NCBI RefSeq assembly: GCF_023703325.1
Contig: NZ_JAMQGM010000036.1
Location: 1-54,252, forward strand
Length of the DNA: 54,252 nt
From: Streptomyces meridianus
Lineage (GTDB): Bacteria; Actinomycetota; Actinomycetes; Streptomycetales; Streptomycetaceae
Direction: 5' to 3'
The stretch's first letter is position 1, and each line of letters opens with the position of its first letter. Below the pieces are notes generated by a model. That model saw only the letters and a list, made by a program, of their open reading frames with translations, was not told the origin of the DNA and ran no database searches. The position numbers and the translations under genes were made by a program. Positions 28,071-37,204 of the stretch are shown here, in pieces.

Positions 28071-29534
28071 ATGCCCGACCTGTACATCGACGGCGAGTGG
28101 ACCGCCGCATCGACGGGTTCCCGGCGTGACGTGATCAACCCCTTCGACGCCTCGGTGGTGGCAGCCGTCGACGAGGCCGGGGTCGCGGAGGCCGACCGTG
28201 CAGTGCGGGCGGCCCGCCGAGCCTTCGACCAAGGCGGTTGGTCGCAGGGCCCGACCCGGCGGCGCGCCGACATCCTGTACCGGGTCTCCCAGCTGCTCCT
28301 GCGCGACCGGGAGGACATCGCCCGGACGGAGACGCTGGATACGGGCAAGACACTGACCGAGGCCCGCATCGACGTCGAGGACGTCTCGAACGCCTTCCGC
28401 TACTACGCGGAGATCGCGGACAAGGACGGCGGACGGGTGCTCGACGTCGGCCCGGACGTCCTCAGCCGGGTGGTGCACCAGCCCGTCGGCGTGTGCGCAC
28501 TGATCGCGCCGTGGAACTACCCGCTCCTCCAGGCGTCCTGGAAGGTCGCTCCCGCCCTCGCCGCCGGCAACACCTTCGTGCTCAAGCCCAGCGAGGTCAC
28601 CCCGCTGTCCACGATCCGGATGATCAGACTGATCGAGGAGGCCGGGGCACCGCCGGGGGTGGCCAATCTCGTCCTCGGCCCCGGCTCGGTCGGTGCCGCC
28701 CTGACAGAGCACCCCGATGTGGACCTGGTGTCGTTCACCGGCGGCCTCGCCACCGGCCGAAGGATCATGCAGGCCGCGGCCGCCGGCGTGAAGAAGATCG
28801 CGCTGGAACTGGGCGGCAAGAATCCCAATGTCGTCTTCGACGACGCCGATTTCGCGGCGGCCTCGGACTACGCCCTGGACGCGGCCTTCCTGCACTCCGG
28901 CCAGGTCTGCTCGGCGGGCTCCCGCCTGATCGTCCAGTCGGGCATCCACGACCGGTTCCTGGAACGCCTGGTGGAACGTGCGAGCCGGATCCGGCTCGGC
29001 GACGGCCTCGATCCGCAGACGGAAAGCGGTCCGCTCAGCTCCGCCGGGCACCGGACGAAGGTCGAGGGATATCTGGAAACCGCGCTGGGCGAGGGGGCCC
29101 GGCTCATGACCGGCGGATCGCGTCCCGACGACCCCGCTCTCGCCCGCGGCTTCTTCCTGGAGCCGACGGTGTTCGCCGACTGCACCCGCACGATGCGCAT
29201 CGTCCAGGAGGAGGTCTTCGGGCCGGTGGTGACGGTGGAACGCTTCGACACCGAGGACGAGGCCCTGGAACTCGCCAACGACACGCGCTACGGCCTCGCC
29301 GGCGGGGTATGGACCGGCGACGCGAGCCGCGCCCAGCGCTTCGCGAACCGGATGCGCCACGGAACGGTCTGGATCAACGATTTTCACCCCTACGTGCCGC
29401 AGGCCGAATGGGGCGGCTTCGGACGGTCGGGAATCGGGCGCGAACTCGGCCCGTCCGGGCTCAGGGAGTACCAGGAGGCCAAGCACATCTACCAGAACCT
29501 GGCACCGGCCCCGTCCGGCTGGTTCAAGGGCTGA
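28071..29534 (+). CDS. betB: Betaine-aldehyde dehydrogenase
   Basis: 487 residues, ATG 28071 behind AGAGGAGGGG. ALDH signatures: APWNYPLLQ, FTGGLATGRRIM, Glu246 in LELGGKNPNVVFDDADF, Cys280 in HSGQVCSAGSRL, and EEVFGPVVTVERF. N-terminal LYIDGEWTAASTGSRRDVINPFDASV is the BetB-type opening. Oxidises betaine aldehyde to glycine betaine with NAD+. The next gene encodes a GMC oxidoreductase resembling choline dehydrogenase, giving the two-step choline to betaine route, and the third gene a permease. A 6-bp inverted repeat CGTGTG/CACACG (28030-28054) just upstream may be an operator. Confidence 0.9.
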   Translation: MPDLYIDGEWTAASTGSRRDVINPFDASVVAAVDEAGVAEADRAVRAARRAFDQGGWSQGPTRRRADILYRVSQLLLRDREDIARTETLDTGKTLTEARIDVEDVSNAFRYYAEIADKDGGRVLDVGPDVLSRVVHQPVGVCALIAPWNYPLLQASWKVAPALAAGNTFVLKPSEVTPLSTIRMIRLIEEAGAPPGVANLVLGPGSVGAALTEHPDVDLVSFTGGLATGRRIMQAAAAGVKKIALELGGKNPNVVFDDADFAAASDYALDAAFLHSGQVCSAGSRLIVQSGIHDRFLERLVERASRIRLGDGLDPQTESGPLSSAGHRTKVEGYLETALGEGARLMTGGSRPDDPALARGFFLEPTVFADCTRTMRIVQEEVFGPVVTVERFDTEDEALELANDTRYGLAGGVWTGDASRAQRFANRMRHGTVWINDFHPYVPQAEWGGFGRSGIGRELGPSGLREYQEAKHIYQNLAPAPSGWFKG

Positions 29535-29590
29535 TCCGTGGGGCGGCGCCGCGGGCGCACTTCCCTCCCGACCGTTGGAAAGGCGGCAGC

Positions 29591-31150
29591 GTGAGCGACG
29601 AGAGCGGGTACGACTACGTCGTGGTGGGCGGGGGGACGGCCGGTGCGGTCCTGGCAGCCCGTCTGTCGGAGGATCCCGACTGCCGGGTGTGCGTGATCGA
29701 AGGCGGGCCCAGCGACGTCGGAGACGAGCGCATCCTGCGGCTGCGCAACTGGATCAACCTCCTGGGCTCGGAGTTCGACCTCGGCTACACGACCGTCGAG
29801 CAGCCCAGGGGGAACTCGCACATCCTGCACTCGCGAGCCCGTGTCCTCGGCGGCTGCTCCTCCCACAACACCCTGATCAGCTTCCTCCCACTGCCCGGCG
29901 ACCTCGACGAATGGGTGGCCGCGGGCTGCGACGGCTGGGGCCCCGATGTGCTCCTGCCCTACCGGACCCGGCTGCAGAACACCATCGTTCCCGTGGCCGA
30001 GGCGGACCGGAACCCCATCGCCGAGGATTTCGTGACGGCCGCCGCGGACGCGCTGGGCGTGCCCGTCGTCGACGACTTCAACGCCGGTGTGTTCACCGAG
30101 GGCACCGGCTTCTTCTCCGTCGCGTACGACCCGGCGACCGGCCACCGGTCGTCGGCGTCGGTCGCCTATCTGCACCCGGTGCTCGAGCGGTCCAACCTGA
30201 CGCTGCGGCTGGAGACGTGGGCCTACCGGCTGCTGTCCGGCGGGGACGGCCGGATCAACCGGGTCCGGGTCCGCAACGCGGACGGCACGACGTCCGTGAT
30301 CCGGGCCGACCGGGAGGTCCTGTTGTGTGCGGGCGCCATCGACACCCCCCGGCTGCTCATGCTGTCCGGCATCGGCCCGGCCGATCAGCTGCGCGCCCTC
30401 GGCATCGAGATCACCCACGATCTGCCGGGCGTCGGCGAGAACCTCCTGGACCATCCGGAGTCGGTGATCGTCTGGGAGACCGGACGCGCGCTCCCGCCGA
30501 ACTCCGCGATGGACTCCGACGCCGGCCTGTTCCTGCGCCGTGATCCGGGGGCGGAACGTCCGGACCTGATGTTCCACTTCTACCAGGTGCCGTTCACGGT
30601 CAACACCGAGCGTCTCGGCTACCCCACCCCGGAGCACGGCGTGTGCATGACCCCGAACGTGCCCAGGGCGCGGTCGGTCGGCCGGATGTGGCTGCGGAGC
30701 TCCGACCCCGAGCAGAAGCCGGCACTGGACTTCCGCTATTTCACGGACCCCGAGGGCCACGACGAGCGCACGATCGTCGACGGCCTGCGCATCGCCCGGC
30801 GGGTGGCCGCGACGGCACCGCTGAACGCGTGGCTCGTGCGCGAGGTGGCCCCAGGCCCCGAGCTGCAGTCGGACGAGGAACTGTCCGCCTACGGACGCCG
30901 GGCGGCGCACACCGTCTACCACCCGGCCGGGACGTGCCGCATGGGAGCAGCGACCGACCCGATGGCCGTGCTCGATCCCGAGCTGCGACTGCGCGGCGTC
31001 GAAGGGGTACGGGTCGTCGACGCCTCCGTCTTCCCGACCATGCCCACCGTCAATCCCATGGTGACGGTGCTGCTGGTCGCGGAACGGGCGGCGGACCTGA
31101 TCACCGGGAGAACCACCACGGATGCCGGCCGGCCGGAAGGAGCACGATGA
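29591..31150 (+). CDS. GMC oxidoreductase, choline dehydrogenase-like
   Basis: 519 residues, GTG 29591 behind GGAAAGGCGGC. FAD-binding start YDYVVVGGGTAGAVLAARL (GxGxxG), ARVLGGCSSHN (GMC signature 1), LLCAGAIDTPRLLMLSGIGP (signature 2), catalytic His444 in HPAGTCRMG and Asn488 in MPTVNPMVT. The family oxidises alcohols with FAD. The place between betB and a permease suggests choline to betaine aldehyde, but another amino-alcohol cannot be excluded. It lacks the longer N-terminus of membrane-bound BetA. Its stop overlaps the permease start by 4 nt (ATGA). Confidence 0.9.
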   Translation: MSDESGYDYVVVGGGTAGAVLAARLSEDPDCRVCVIEGGPSDVGDERILRLRNWINLLGSEFDLGYTTVEQPRGNSHILHSRARVLGGCSSHNTLISFLPLPGDLDEWVAAGCDGWGPDVLLPYRTRLQNTIVPVAEADRNPIAEDFVTAAADALGVPVVDDFNAGVFTEGTGFFSVAYDPATGHRSSASVAYLHPVLERSNLTLRLETWAYRLLSGGDGRINRVRVRNADGTTSVIRADREVLLCAGAIDTPRLLMLSGIGPADQLRALGIEITHDLPGVGENLLDHPESVIVWETGRALPPNSAMDSDAGLFLRRDPGAERPDLMFHFYQVPFTVNTERLGYPTPEHGVCMTPNVPRARSVGRMWLRSSDPEQKPALDFRYFTDPEGHDERTIVDGLRIARRVAATAPLNAWLVREVAPGPELQSDEELSAYGRRAAHTVYHPAGTCRMGAATDPMAVLDPELRLRGVEGVRVVDASVFPTMPTVNPMVTVLLVAERAADLITGRTTTDAGRPEGAR

Positions 31151-32625
31151 CCACCGGAGGCCTCGCAGCAGGCGCCGACGGGGGGCCGGCGGACGAGCCG
31201 GAGCGCGGTTCGGAGTTCCGCAAGGAGATGGGGCCGTGGGCGAACTTCGCCCTCGGTTTCACCTACCTCTCCCCCGTCGTGAGCACCTACACCCTGTTCG
31301 GAACCGCGCTCGCCGAGGGCGGTCCGCCGATGATCTGGGCATTCGTACTCGCCGGGGCGGGGCAGTTCCTGGTGGCCCTGGTCTTCGGCGAGATCGTCGC
31401 CCAGTACCCGATCGCGGGCGGCGTCTACCCGTGGGCCCGCCGCCTGTGGGGCGTTCGCTGGGCCTGGATGACCGGCTGGGTCTACATGTGGGCCCTGCTG
31501 GTGACGATCACCAGCGTCGCGTACGGTGCCGGACCCTACATCGCAATCCTGTTCGGTTTCGATCCCACCGTGCACACCACCGTGCTGTGCACGGTGGTGC
31601 TGATCGTCGTCGGAACGCTCATCAACTATGCGGGCACCCGGGCCCTGTCGCATGCTGCGGTCATCGGGTTCAGCGCCGAACTCATCGGCGCGCTGGTGGT
31701 GGGCGTCTACCTGCTGTCGACGCACCGCTTCCACGGGCTGGGCGTCCTCTTCGACACCTACGGCACCGCCGAGGGTGGCTCCTACCTGCCGGTCTTCCTG
31801 GCGGCTGCGATCATCGGCTTTTACCAGTACTACGGCTTCGAGGCCTGCGGCGACACCGCCGAGGAGGTCGCCAAGCCGGGCCTCGTCATTCCCCGGGCGA
31901 TGCGCCGCACCATCTACGTCGGCGGCGCGGCGGCCACGTTCACCTGCCTGAGCCTGCTGCTGTCCGTGGTCAGCTACGAGGACGTCATCTCGGGCAAGGA
32001 CGCCAACCCTGTCGTCAACGTCCTCAACGACGCCCTCGGTACGACCGGGGCGCGGCTGGTCATGGCCGTGGTCCTGATCTCGTTCCTCTCGTGCACGATC
32101 AGCCTCCAGGCCGCGGCCGGCCGCCTCATCTACTCCTACGCGCGCGACGACATGATCGTGGGGCACCGGCTGCTCCGCCGGTTCTCCCACGCCCGCGCCG
32201 TGCCGGGCTACGCGCTGCTCGTCGCGGCGGTGATTCCGGGGCTCATCGCGTTCGGGTCACTGATCTCCGAGAAGGCCCTCATCAAGATCGTCTCGTTCGC
32301 CATCCTGGGGATCTACGCATCCTTCCAGATGGTGGTCCTGGCAGCCCTGCGCGCCCGGCTGCGCGGCTGGGTTCCCCAGGGCGAGTTCACGCTCGGGCGC
32401 TGGGGGCTGCCGGTCAACGTGGCCGCTCTCGCCTACGGCATCTTCGCCATCATCAACATCTGCTGGGCCCGCACACCCGAGGAGCCGTGGTACGACAACT
32501 ACGTCGTGCTGCTCTGCGGCGGCATCGTGCTCGTGGTCGGGCTGATCTACATGTTCACCACCCACCACTACGGCCGCAGCAATGCCCCCGCAGGTGACGC
32601 GGTGCCGCAGCGGACCACTACCTGA
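31147..32625 (+). CDS. APC superfamily amino acid/amine permease
   Basis: 492 residues, about 12 TM helices. FALGFTYLSPVVSTYTLFGTAL and GGVYPWARRLWGVRWAWMTGWVYMWALLVTITSVAYGAG are typical of amino-acid/choline/GABA permeases of the BAT1-like branch. ATG 31147 overlaps the GMC stop (ATGA), with GGAAGGAG upstream. It is probably the importer for the substrate of the two preceding enzymes, choline or a related amine (inference). Its last 8 bases overlap the end of the convergent Asp23 gene. Confidence 0.92.
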   Translation: MTTGGLAAGADGGPADEPERGSEFRKEMGPWANFALGFTYLSPVVSTYTLFGTALAEGGPPMIWAFVLAGAGQFLVALVFGEIVAQYPIAGGVYPWARRLWGVRWAWMTGWVYMWALLVTITSVAYGAGPYIAILFGFDPTVHTTVLCTVVLIVVGTLINYAGTRALSHAAVIGFSAELIGALVVGVYLLSTHRFHGLGVLFDTYGTAEGGSYLPVFLAAAIIGFYQYYGFEACGDTAEEVAKPGLVIPRAMRRTIYVGGAAATFTCLSLLLSVVSYEDVISGKDANPVVNVLNDALGTTGARLVMAVVLISFLSCTISLQAAAGRLIYSYARDDMIVGHRLLRRFSHARAVPGYALLVAAVIPGLIAFGSLISEKALIKIVSFAILGIYASFQMVVLAALRARLRGWVPQGEFTLGRWGLPVNVAALAYGIFAIINICWARTPEEPWYDNYVVLLCGGIVLVVGLIYMFTTHHYGRSNAPAGDAVPQRTTT

Positions 32626-33094
32626 TCCGCGGCTCCTCTTCCTCCTCGTCGGGCAGCTTCACGTCGTCGATGTCGATGTTGACCTCGACGACCTCGAGGC
32701 CGGTCATCCGCTCGACCGCGGCGATCACGTTCTGCCGTACGTCGCGCGCAACGTCGATCACGGACACCCCATATGTGACGACCAGTTGCAGGTCGAGCGC
32801 TGCCTGTATCTCTCCGACCTCGGCCTTCACGCCCCGGGTGGCGGGCGTGCCGCCGCCGGGGACCCGGTCGCGTACCGCTCCCAGGCTCCGGGACATCCCG
32901 CCGCCCATCGCGTGCACGCCCATGACCTCGCGGGCAGCCATGCCCGCGATCTTGACGACCACGTTGTCGGCGATGGTGGTCCGGCCCCGCGCCGTCGTGT
33001 CGCCCCTGGCGGCACCCTGCCGGGCCCTCGTCGTTCCGGCCGGGCCGCTGTCCGCAGAGGTGCCGGTCCGGGGCCGCTGTCCTGTGTCGGTCAT
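32618..33094 (-). CDS. Asp23/Gls24 family envelope stress protein
   Basis: 158 residues from ATG 33094 (GGAAGGGCGAAGGCG upstream). Asp23 core about 38-145: TTIADNVVVKIAGMAAREVMGVHAMG, GVKAEVGEIQAALDLQLVVTYGVSVIDVARDVRQNVIAAVERMTGLEVVEVNIDIDDVKLP. The tail is very acidic (DEEEEEPRIR), and the first 37 residues are a low-complexity Thr/Gly/Arg stretch. Streptomyces carry several Asp23 paralogues near stress genes; Asp23 of staphylococci anchors at the membrane and relates to envelope stress. Here it is divergent from a cardiolipin-synthase-like gene (267 bp apart). Its stop overlaps the convergent permease stop. Confidence 0.9.
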   Translation of the reverse strand: MTDTGQRPRTGTSADSGPAGTTRARQGAARGDTTARGRTTIADNVVVKIAGMAAREVMGVHAMGGGMSRSLGAVRDRVPGGGTPATRGVKAEVGEIQAALDLQLVVTYGVSVIDVARDVRQNVIAAVERMTGLEVVEVNIDIDDVKLPDEEEEEPRIR

Positions 33095-33361
33095 CGCCTT
33101 CGCCCTTCCGAGGGCCGCGTCCCCGACGGCTCGGCGCCCTGCGCCGGCCGCCCCGTGCGGCTGCACCGCGCGGGTCTCCCCGGGACCGCCCCTCCGCAGA
33201 TGGTGCGTACCTCTCCATTGGAAACACGCCCGCCACTCGACCGCCACCGGTGGACGGGGCCTCGTTCGCTCACCAGTTCCGTAGAGTCGGTACACCTCAG
33301 GAGCCGTTCTCCGTGGACTGGCTCACGGAGTCGTTCCGGCCATCCCGGGCAGGTGGAGAGC

Positions 33362-34576
33362 ATGACCATTGACCAGAATCCGGGCCTGACCGCGGACACT
33401 GCGGGCTCCGCCACCTCCACCGAGGACCGCAAGCAGCGCATAAGACGCCGCCTGGAGCGTCTGATAGGCATAGCCGCCACCGAGGGGAACAAACTGGTTC
33501 CGCTGCGCAACGGCGACCAGATCTTCGCTGCCATGCTGGACAGCGTGCGCAGTGCCCGGCACACCGTCGACATGATGACGTTCGTGTACTGGCGCGGGGA
33601 CATCGCCCGCCAGTTCGCGGAGGCACTCGCGGAGCGGGCGCGGCAGGGCCTGCGGGTACGGCTGCTGCTCGACGGGTTCGGCAGCCGGCCGATCGAGCAG
33701 GAGCTGGTCGACGAGATGCGGCAGGCGGGCGTCGACGTCGCATGGTTCCGCAAGCCCGTACGCCTTTCGCCGCTCAAGCAGAACCACCGGTGCCACCGCA
33801 AGGTGCTCGTCGTCGACGAACGGGTGGCGTTCACCGGCGGCGTGGGCATCGCCGAGGAGTGGTGCGGTGACGCCCGCAACGAGAACGAGTGGCGGGACAC
33901 CCACGTCGAGGTGCGCGGCCCGGCGGTGGACGGCATCGCCGCCGCGTTCGCGCAGAACTGGGCGGAGTGTCACGAGGAGCTGTTCGACGTACGCGACCGC
34001 TTCATCGAACAGCCGCCACAGGGTGACTCCGTCGTCCAGGTGGTCCGGGGTTCGGCCAGTTTCGGCTGGCAGGACATGCAGACCCTGATCCGTGTGGTCC
34101 TGGAGTCGGCCGAGGAGCGGGTCCGTCTGGCCACCGCCTACTTCGCTCCCGATGCGTACTTCGTCGAGCTGCTGTGCCGGACGGCACGGCGCGGTGTTGA
34201 GGTGGAGCTGCTGCTCCCGGGACCGCACACGGACAAGCGGGTGTGCCAGCTGGCAGGGCAGCGCTACTACGACGACCTGATCGCGTGCGGCGTGAAGATC
34301 TGGCACTACCAGCCGACGATGATGCACGCCAAGGTGATCACCGTGGACTCTGTGGCGTCGCTCATCGGTTCCACCAACTTCAACCGCCGCTCCCTCGACC
34401 ACGACGAGGAGGTGATGCTCGCTGTGCTCGACGAGTCCTTCACCAGGGAACTGGACCGGCACTTCGACGAGGACGCCGAGGTCAGCGAACTCATCAACCC
34501 GGGCCGCTGGAAACGCCGTTGGGCCGCCCAGCGACTGCAGGAAATTGCGGTCGCACCGATCCGGCGCTTTCTGTGA
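33362..34576 (+). CDS. Phospholipase D-like protein, cardiolipin synthase-like
   Basis: 404 residues, ATG 33362 after GGTGGAGAG. Two HKD motifs: H145-K147-D152 in HRKVLVVDERVAFTGG and H322-K324-D329 in HAKVITVDSVASLIGSTNFNRRS, the GSTN after the second being standard. No N-terminal TM helices are visible, unlike classical ClsA, so it is closest to the soluble ClsB-type (about 400 residues). Expected to transfer phosphatidyl groups between phospholipids at the membrane surface. Divergent from Asp23 and followed 119 bp later by a DUF402 gene on the same strand. Confidence 0.92.
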   Translation: MTIDQNPGLTADTAGSATSTEDRKQRIRRRLERLIGIAATEGNKLVPLRNGDQIFAAMLDSVRSARHTVDMMTFVYWRGDIARQFAEALAERARQGLRVRLLLDGFGSRPIEQELVDEMRQAGVDVAWFRKPVRLSPLKQNHRCHRKVLVVDERVAFTGGVGIAEEWCGDARNENEWRDTHVEVRGPAVDGIAAAFAQNWAECHEELFDVRDRFIEQPPQGDSVVQVVRGSASFGWQDMQTLIRVVLESAEERVRLATAYFAPDAYFVELLCRTARRGVEVELLLPGPHTDKRVCQLAGQRYYDDLIACGVKIWHYQPTMMHAKVITVDSVASLIGSTNFNRRSLDHDEEVMLAVLDESFTRELDRHFDEDAEVSELINPGRWKRRWAAQRLQEIAVAPIRRFL

Positions 34577-34695
34577 GGTTCCTGGACGTCTGACGGCGCG
34601 GCAAACCGGTGGTTCTCGCGGGCCGTTCGGGAGAGTCTGTGACGGGCGGGCCGAACGCGATCCGCTCATCCCTCTCCCCTGGGAAGGACAGCAGC

Positions 34696-35211
34696 GTGAA
34701 CGAGCGCGGCAGGGAAACCGGCACGGTGGCCGCGGGAGCCGAGGTCGGCATCCGCCTTGTCAAGAGCTCCGGCCGCGAGGTCCGGTACCGGGCGCGGGTC
34801 CTGGCCGACGACGGCACGCACATCGTCGTACGGGCCCCGTGGGCGGGCGAGGCGACGCGGGACTTCGGATTCGTCCGCTTCGAGGACGGCGACGTTTTCA
34901 CGGAGCACTACTGGCGCGACCGCTGGTATTCCGTGAAGGAGGTGCGTGACCCGGACGGCGTGCTCAAGGGCTGGTACTGCGACGTGACCCGTCCCGTCCG
35001 GGTGACCGCCGACGGTCTCACGAGCGAGGACCTGGACCTCGACCTGTGGCTGTCGGCCGACCGTACCGAGGTGCTGCGACTGGACGAGGACGAATTCGCG
35101 GCCTCCGGCCTGCGGTCCCGGGATCCGGATGCCGCCGAGTTCGCGTGGCGGGCCCTGGCGGAGCTGGAACGCTCGGCCCGGGGGGACTTCGAGAAGGTCC
35201 TCGGGATCTGA
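34696..35211 (+). CDS. DUF402 (FomD-like) domain protein
   Basis: 171 residues from GTG 34696 behind GGGAAGGACA. The DUF402 core covers about 25-140: VRYRARVLADDGTHIVVRAPW, DFGFVRFEDGDVFTEHYWRDRWYSVKEV, KGWYCDVTRPVRV, DLDLDLWLSADRTEVLRLDEDEF, with the acidic residues that bind divalent metal in characterised members. Known members hydrolyse nucleoside di/triphosphates or nucleotide-phosphonate intermediates (FomD in fosfomycin biosynthesis; from memory). No fosfomycin genes are nearby, so the substrate is unknown. A perfect bidirectional hairpin follows. Confidence 0.88.
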   Translation: MNERGRETGTVAAGAEVGIRLVKSSGREVRYRARVLADDGTHIVVRAPWAGEATRDFGFVRFEDGDVFTEHYWRDRWYSVKEVRDPDGVLKGWYCDVTRPVRVTADGLTSEDLDLDLWLSADRTEVLRLDEDEFAASGLRSRDPDAAEFAWRALAELERSARGDFEKVLGI

Positions 35212-35249
35212 CGGCGCGTCCTCGAACCCGGCCGCTCGGCGGACACGGG

Positions 35250-35278
35250 GGTGCCCCGCCCGGGGCGGGCGGGGCACC
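35250..35278. terminator. Bidirectional terminator between DUF402 and SH3 genes
   Basis: Perfect 12-bp stem GGTGCCCCGCCC / GGGCGGGGCACC with a 5-nt loop between two convergent stops (35211 and 35291). Confidence 0.8.
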
Positions 35279-35290
35279 GTGGGTTCGCTG

Positions 35291-35695
35291 TCAGCCCTTG
35301 GCCATGTTCGACTGGGCGGTGTTGGACAGCCGGCTGTACTGGACGTCCTTGCAGAACGGGACCGAGCCGGTGTTGACCACGTAGCGTGCGGTGACCCACA
35401 CCGGGCGGTCGCGGAGCAGGTACCAGATGTCGTTGCCTGCGATGTTCTGCGCGCGGACCTTGCACTTGAGGCCGACCTGCGCGCGATACGGGAGGGTTCC
35501 CCGCACAGAGGAGTCGGTGCTCGGGTACTGGCGCTCGTTGACGCCGGTCTGGCTGACCACCGTGCCGTAGGGGCGCGCGGGCACAGCCTGCGCGGGGGCC
35601 GCCGCGAGAAGCGTGGCTGCGACGGCGGTGGCCGCCGTCACGGCTCCGGCCCCTGCCACGGTCCGCTTGGTCAGCACGTTGAAGGACTGGAACAC
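35291..35695 (-). CDS. Small secreted SH3-like domain protein
   Basis: 134 residues. The GTG at 35695 is chosen because AAGGAG lies 6 nt upstream. A twin-Lys/Arg start and hydrophobic core ending AAPAQA (about residue 37) give a secretion signal. The mature part has a bacterial SH3 pattern: GTVVSQTGVNERQYPSTDSSVRGTLPYRAQVGLKCKV, NDIWYLL, PVWVTARYV, plus two Cys likely to pair. Such short secreted SH3 proteins are common in Streptomyces and probably bind the wall or mature mycelium surface. Function is unproven. The upstream region is notably AT-rich with an inverted repeat. Confidence 0.83.
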   Translation of the reverse strand: MFQSFNVLTKRTVAGAGAVTAATAVAATLLAAAPAQAVPARPYGTVVSQTGVNERQYPSTDSSVRGTLPYRAQVGLKCKVRAQNIAGNDIWYLLRDRPVWVTARYVVNTGSVPFCKDVQYSRLSNTAQSNMAKG

Positions 35696-35759
35696 AGTGA
35701 ACTCCTTTTCCGGTACACCGGGTGACGGAGTGCCATATTCCTTGAGCTGTTTTCGCATA

Positions 35760-35781
35760 AACAGTGAGAAGGTGAACTGTT
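35760..35781. repeat. Inverted repeat in AT-rich promoter region of SH3 gene
   Basis: AACAGT (35760-35765) and ACTGTT (35776-35781) with a 10-nt spacer, 65 nt upstream of the start codon. It could be an operator. The surrounding roughly 100 bp are far lower in GC than the genes. Confidence 0.4.
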
Positions 35782-35854
35782 CCCTCTTATGGGTGGATAA
35801 ATCACACGAAATGCACAAGATCCTGCTCGGGGACGGTCGGACGCGGGGGCCGGT

Positions 35855-37204
35855 TCAGGACGCCGTCTCCCGCCGATCGACAACCCTGCGGATCTTCCCC
35901 ACGGACCGTTCCAGCGTCCCGGGATCGACCACGGCAACCTCCACGCCGATTCCGATGCCGTCCCTGACCTGCCGGGTGATGAGATCCGCGGCGGCCTTCC
36001 GGGCCTCTTCACCGGTTCCGGGCCGGGCCTCGACGCGGACCGTCATGTGATCGAGCCGGTTCCGACGGGTGAGGTGGAGCTGAAAGTGAGGGGCGACACC
36101 TGGGACCCTGAGCACGATTTCCTCGATCTGGCTCGGGAAGACGTTCACACCGCGCAGGATGATCATGTCGTCGCAACGGCCGGTGACCTTCTCCATCCGG
36201 CGGAAGCTCCGGGCCGTACCGGGCAGCAGCCGCGTCAGGTCTCGCGTCCGGTAACGGATGACGGGCATGGCTTCCTTGGTCAGGGAGGTGAAGACGATCT
36301 CGCCCTGCTCGCCGTCGCGCATGGTCGCGCCGGTGACGGGATCTACGATCTCGGGGTAGAAGTGGTCCTCCCAGACATGGAGGCCGTCCTTGGTCTCCAC
36401 ACACTCCGATGCGACGCCGGGGCCCATGACCTCCGAGAGGCCGTAGATGTCCACGGCGTGGATGTCGAAGCGCTCCTCGATCTCCCGCCGCATCTCCTCC
36501 GTCCAGGGCTCGGCTCCGAATATCCCGGCCCGGAGCGACGTGGACCGCGGGTCGACGCCCTGGCGTTCGAACTCGTCGAGGAGGGTGAGCATGTAGGAGG
36601 GTGTGATCATGATGATCTCGGGCTCGAAGTCCTGGATGATACGGACCTGCCGTGCCGTCATGCCGCCAGAGGCGGGGATGACGGTGCACCCGAGGCGTTC
36701 GGCCCCGTAGTGGGCGCCCAGGCCGCCGGTGAACAAACCGTATCCGTAGCTGACATGAACCTTGTGGCCCGGCCTTCCGCCGGCAGCCCGGATCGAGCGG
36801 GCCACCACGTCGGACCAGGTGGCGATGTCGCGTTCGGTGTAGCCGACGACGGTGGGACGGCCGGTGGTACCGCTGGAGGCGTGGATCCGCCGGACCTCGG
36901 AGGTCGGGACGGCGAACATGCCGAACGGGTACTGGGAGCGCAGGTCGGCCTTGGTCGTGAAGGGGAACTGCGCCAGGTCCCCGAGTGTCCGGCAGTCCTC
37001 GGGGCGGACCCCTGCTTCGTCGAACTTCCGCCGGTAGAACTCGACGTGCTCGTAGGCGTGCCGCAAAGTGGCACGCAGCCGGTCCAGCTGACAGGCGCGC
37101 AATTCCTCCGCGTCCATCCGCTCGCCGGCATCACGCTCCTGAGGAGGAAGCGCCTCCCCCACCCGGCGGGCCGGTCCCGCAGAAGCTCGCAGGTCGCTGG
37201 TCAT
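35855..37204 (-). CDS. paaK: Phenylacetate-CoA ligase
   Basis: 449 residues, typical PaaK length. ATP/AMP-binding P-loop HASSGTTGRPTVVGYT, then YGYGLFTGGLGAHYGAERLG, IFGAEPWTEEMRREIE, YGLSEVMGPGVASEC, RYRTRDLTRLLPGTARSFRRMEKVTGRCDDMIILRGVNVFPSQIEE, and the C-terminal Lys in VGKIRRV. Activates phenylacetate to phenylacetyl-CoA with ATP. The ATG overlaps the paaI stop by 4 nt, so it is translated with the thioesterase. The ring-opening paaABCDE genes are not in the window. A PaaR-like site precedes paaI. Confidence 0.95.
   Translation of the reverse strand: MTSDLRASAGPARRVGEALPPQERDAGERMDAEELRACQLDRLRATLRHAYEHVEFYRRKFDEAGVRPEDCRTLGDLAQFPFTTKADLRSQYPFGMFAVPTSEVRRIHASSGTTGRPTVVGYTERDIATWSDVVARSIRAAGGRPGHKVHVSYGYGLFTGGLGAHYGAERLGCTVIPASGGMTARQVRIIQDFEPEIIMITPSYMLTLLDEFERQGVDPRSTSLRAGIFGAEPWTEEMRREIEERFDIHAVDIYGLSEVMGPGVASECVETKDGLHVWEDHFYPEIVDPVTGATMRDGEQGEIVFTSLTKEAMPVIRYRTRDLTRLLPGTARSFRRMEKVTGRCDDMIILRGVNVFPSQIEEIVLRVPGVAPHFQLHLTRRNRLDHMTVRVEARPGTGEEARKAAADLITRQVRDGIGIGVEVAVVDPGTLERSVGKIRRVVDRRETAS

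Noticed and set aside
25860..29486. A 1208-codon open frame on the minus strand
   Set aside because: Shadow frame across paaX, the M15 peptidase and betB; composition typical of antisense GC-rich DNA.
34696..35211. Fosfomycin gene fomD
   Set aside because: DUF402 alone does not imply fosfomycin; no other fom genes in the window.
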